A DNA stretch of 64,000 nt from Streptomyces wedmorensis (GTDB taxonomy: Bacteria; Actinomycetota; Actinomycetes; Streptomycetales; Streptomycetaceae). The notes beneath the pieces were generated by a model. It was not told the DNA's origin, did no database searches, and saw nothing but the letters and a program-made list of their open reading frames with translations. Below, in pieces: positions 61,917-64,000 of the stretch (its first letter is position 1; each line of letters opens with the position of its first letter). The stretch is taken from NCBI RefSeq assembly GCF_000716445.1, contig NZ_JNWK01000033.1:1-64000 (forward strand), read 5' to 3'. The position numbers and the translations under genes were made by a program.

Positions 61917-62579
61917 ATGCCCCCGAAGGACTTCCGCGTCTTCGATCGCAGGAGACGCCGACCCTGGGGCGTCCTGGCCCTCGCCATGCTGTCCGGACTC
62001 GCGATGATGCGCAACGGGGTGGACATCGCCGACGGGCCGCCTCAACCCGCCGCCGCCGCCCGGCCGGTGGCACATCCGGTCGCCCCGCCACCGCCCGCCG
62101 CGACCACCGGTCTGGAGCCGCTGCCCTTCGCACCGGCGTCCCGGATCAAGATCCCGGCGATCCAGGTGGCGGCCCCCATCATGGACGTGGGCCTGGACGC
62201 GGACGACTGGGTGGCGGCCCCGCCGCCGGAGGACCCCAACCTCGCCGGCTGGTACCAGAACGGCATCGCCCCCGGCCAGCGCGGCACCTCCGTCATCGTC
62301 GGCCACGTCGACAACGCGAAGGGACCGGCGGTCTTCTACGGCCTGGGCTCGCTCCAGAAGGGCCAGCACGTCGAGGTCGAGCGGTACGACGGCCGGGTCG
62401 CGGTCTTCGAGATCTACGGCGTCGAGGTGTACGCCAAGGACAACTTCCCCGGCGTGCAGGTCTACGCCGACAACGGGGAGCCGGAACTCCGGGTGATCAC
62501 CTGCGGCGGCGGCTACACGCGCGCGCGTGGCTACGACGGGAACGTCGTCGTCTACGCGCGCATGGTCGGCTCGCGCTAG
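61917..62579 (+). CDS. Class F sortase
   Basis: 220 residues. An N-terminal basic stretch and membrane anchor (about 15-33), a Pro/Ala linker, then the sortase barrel (about 75-220). Catalytic residues are in place: His in SVIVGHVDNAKG (about 125), Cys in LRVITCGGGY (about 198) and Arg in TRARGYDGNVVVYA (about 205). The RIKIPAIQVAAPIMDVGLD start is typical of class F enzymes of actinobacteria. It would attach surface proteins to the wall or to each other. GAAGGGAG precedes ATG 61917. Terminator at 62591. Confidence 0.93.
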   Translation: MPPKDFRVFDRRRRRPWGVLALAMLSGLAMMRNGVDIADGPPQPAAAARPVAHPVAPPPPAATTGLEPLPFAPASRIKIPAIQVAAPIMDVGLDADDWVAAPPPEDPNLAGWYQNGIAPGQRGTSVIVGHVDNAKGPAVFYGLGSLQKGQHVEVERYDGRVAVFEIYGVEVYAKDNFPGVQVYADNGEPELRVITCGGGYTRARGYDGNVVVYARMVGSR

Positions 62580-62590
62580 CGGCCCCGCAC

Positions 62591-62623
62591 GAAGGGCCCC
62601 GGCACCAGATGCCGGGGCCCTTC
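62591..62623. terminator. Terminator between sortase and deacetylase genes
   Basis: GAAGGGCCCCGGCA (62591-62604) and its complement (62610-62623) form a perfect 14-bp stem with a 5-nt loop between convergent genes. Confidence 0.92.
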
Positions 62624-62639
62624 CGCCGTACCCGGGCGC

Positions 62640-63524
62640 TCAGCGCCGCGGCACGGTGATCCGGTAGCCGGCGTCGAGGAGTTCGGGCAGGTAGCGGCGG
62701 AGCGCGGCGACGCTCTGCGAGCGGTTGCCGCCGGCGTCGTGGGAGAGCACGACGGTGCCGGGCGCGGCGCCGTCGAGGACGCGGCGGACGATGGAGTCGG
62801 TGCCCGGTTCCTTCCAGTCGAGGGTGTCGACGGTCCAGGCGAGCGGCTCCATGCCCAGTTCGGCGCCGATCTCGAAGGAGTGCCGGTTCCAGGCGCCGTA
62901 GGGGGCCCGGTACCAGAGCGGCGCCGTGCCGAGCGTCCGCTCGACGACCTCGCTGGTGGAGCCGAGCTCGTCGCGGATGCGGGAGGGCCGCAGCTTGGGG
63001 ATGAGGGGATGGGACCAGGAGTGGTTGCCGACGACGTGTCCGTCCTCGGCCATCTCCCGCAGCAGGTCCTGGTTGTCGACGGCCATCTCGCCGCAGACGA
63101 AGAACATGGCCCGGCAGTCGTAGCGGCGGAGGGTCTCCAGGATGGCCGGGGTGTAGCGGGGGTCGGGCCCGTCGTCGAAGGTCAGCACCATCGAGCGGCC
63201 GACCCCCGACATGCTCAGGAACGGCCGCTGCCGGACCGGGGGCAGCGCGCGGCGGAACGCCGGCGGCGCGTACGCGGTCATCGGCTGGAGCCGGTAGGCC
63301 GTCGGCCGCAGCCGGGTGGACCCGGCGGCCTGGGGTCCGGCGGCCGACCCCACTCCCCCGTGCCCCGCGCCCGGCGCTCCCTGGGGTGCGGAAGCGGTGC
63401 CGGCGACGGGTCCGGGGGTGCCGAACCGGTCCGCCGCGAGGACGCCGACGGTGGCGGTGGCGCCGAGGGCGGCGGCGAGGCGCAGCACCGCCCGGCGGCC
63501 ACTGTTCATCTGATCGTTTTTCAT
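62640..63524 (-). CDS. Secreted polysaccharide deacetylase (CE4, NodB domain)
   Basis: 294 residues from ATG 63522-63524; a second ATG at 63507-63509 (MNSGRRAVLRL) is possible and neither has a strong ribosome site. Signal or anchor about 6-32 with RR before the hydrophobic core. NodB motifs: MVLTFDDGPDP (about 110, catalytic base and metal Asp), GNHSWSHPLIP (about 165, His metal ligands), LWYRAPYGAWN (about 200), WTVDTLDW (about 230) and VVLSHDAGGNRSQ (about 262). It removes N-acetyl groups from peptidoglycan, chitin oligomers or a surface glycan. It is in the same cell-surface neighbourhood as the sortase and the CapA-like gene. Confidence 0.92.
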   Translation of the reverse strand: MKNDQMNSGRRAVLRLAAALGATATVGVLAADRFGTPGPVAGTASAPQGAPGAGHGGVGSAAGPQAAGSTRLRPTAYRLQPMTAYAPPAFRRALPPVRQRPFLSMSGVGRSMVLTFDDGPDPRYTPAILETLRRYDCRAMFFVCGEMAVDNQDLLREMAEDGHVVGNHSWSHPLIPKLRPSRIRDELGSTSEVVERTLGTAPLWYRAPYGAWNRHSFEIGAELGMEPLAWTVDTLDWKEPGTDSIVRRVLDGAAPGTVVLSHDAGGNRSQSVAALRRYLPELLDAGYRITVPRR

Positions 63525-63637
63525 GACCAATGGTTCGTACGGGCGGGGCCCGCCGCAGCCCATCGACACCGGCCACCCGTCCGAAAACACCCGATGAGCC
63601 GATCGCCCGAGGCGTTTCGGGAACGGGTGCGGGCGGC

Positions 63638-64000
63638 CTACTTCCCCATCACCAGGCCGTCCTTGTCGGCGCCGCGGCTGAGCACCACCCGCCGGATCGT
63701 GTCGCGGATCTCGGCGTGGCGCGCGTTGCTCCCGTCGGCGGCGCCGAGGTTGACGACCCGGCCGCGTGCGGTGTCGAACCACTGGGGGATGAACTCGGCC
63801 TTGGTGACCTCCCACCGCGCGCCGGGGGTGCGGGGCGGCGCGAAGGTGAAGCGGCCGAGGGTGCCCTGGTTGCCGCGCGGGTCGTAGGCGCCCTCGTGGT
63901 TGATCATGTCGCCCGCGATCTGGTCGCCCATGCCGTAGACGACCCAGGTGCCGTTGACCTTCTCGTAAGCCTGCGGGATATGGGCATGTGTACCGACCAG
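63638..64000 (-). CDS. CapA family (poly-gamma-glutamate synthesis/metallophosphatase-like) protein, C-terminal part
   Basis: The frame is open to the window edge; 120 C-terminal residues are visible. LVGTHAHIPQAYEKVNGTWV with VVYGMGDQIAGDM is the conserved CapA ending, where GTHAH holds metal-binding His. A family-typical C-terminal strand block follows (RWEVTKAEFIPQWFDT, VVNLGAADGS). Such proteins occur in wall and capsule loci. The start lies beyond the window, so the signal peptide and first metal motifs cannot be judged. 113 nt upstream of the deacetylase on the same strand. Confidence 0.85.
   Translation of the reverse strand: MVGTHAHIPQAYEKVNGTWVVYGMGDQIAGDMINHEGAYDPRGNQGTLGRFTFAPPRTPGARWEVTKAEFIPQWFDTARGRVVNLGAADGSNARHAEIRDTIRRVVLSRGADKDGLVMGK

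Overview
The window looks like a piece of a Streptomyces chromosome. G+C is very high with strong third-position bias, GTG starts are common, and the gene content is typical of the genus: melC tyrosinase, an egtABCD ergothioneine operon, class F sortase, many Tat and lipoprotein signals, DasR-like sites. From memory (not searched), the pairing of a three-subunit succinate dehydrogenase with a PAS-GGDEF-EAL protein resembles the SCO0922-SCO0928 region of S. coelicolor. No transposase, integrase, tRNA, rRNA or CRISPR array was seen.

Layout. 1-9 kb: tail of an ABC sugar-binding protein, pirin, a TPR protein, a probably copper-linked DUF6153-DUF305 pair followed by the remnant of a third gene, then a permease-amidohydrolase operon facing a TetR regulator across a 39-bp palindrome, and a flavin disulfide reductase. 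9-20 kb: secreted tripeptidyl-aminopeptidase-like hydrolase, thioredoxin, thiolase, divergent LacI/MFS pair, flotillin with an unusual two-hairpin leader, a bacterial PARG-type glycohydrolase and a gene-poor minisatellite stretch. 20-28 kb: ergothioneine operon egtABCD (no egtE here), convergent with an ornithine-lipid gene pair (OlsB-like, OlsA-like), then an orphan sugar-binding lipoprotein with a DasR-like operator, and dodecin. 28-34 kb: HAD phosphatase, a 1293-residue secreted transglycosylase-like/SGNH protein, a ricin-fold lectin and a deoxynucleoside kinase.

34-38 kb holds what I consider the most interesting locus: a minimal class II lanthipeptide system, a LanM synthetase preceded by a 67-residue precursor gene. 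Its leader is mersacidin/lichenicidin-like and its predicted core is only 13 residues (CSSCTGSWHSYCC). There is a terminator-like hairpin between the two genes and no adjacent transporter, protease or immunity gene.

38-43 kb: a branched-chain amino acid-type ABC transporter in which both permeases and one ATPase are fused into a single 905-residue polypeptide. 43-48 kb: luciferase-like flavoenzyme, UvrA-like ATPase, melC1-melC2. 48-58 kb: sdhCAB with a divergent LysR regulator, an XRE regulator with paired operators, lipoprotein, a receptor-like Ser/Thr kinase, a c-di-GMP enzyme and a DUF574 methyltransferase. 58-64 kb is a cell-surface neighbourhood: a His/Pro-rich surface protein, a DUF4239 membrane protein, two paralogous secreted proteins sharing a C-terminal GGLGGS/hydrophobic/Arg-rich tail, a class F sortase, a polysaccharide deacetylase and a CapA-type protein that runs off the end.

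Start codons were re-chosen where a Shine-Dalgarno sequence, signal peptide or gene overlap made a downstream start better. All functional calls rest on family motifs read by eye; no database search was run.
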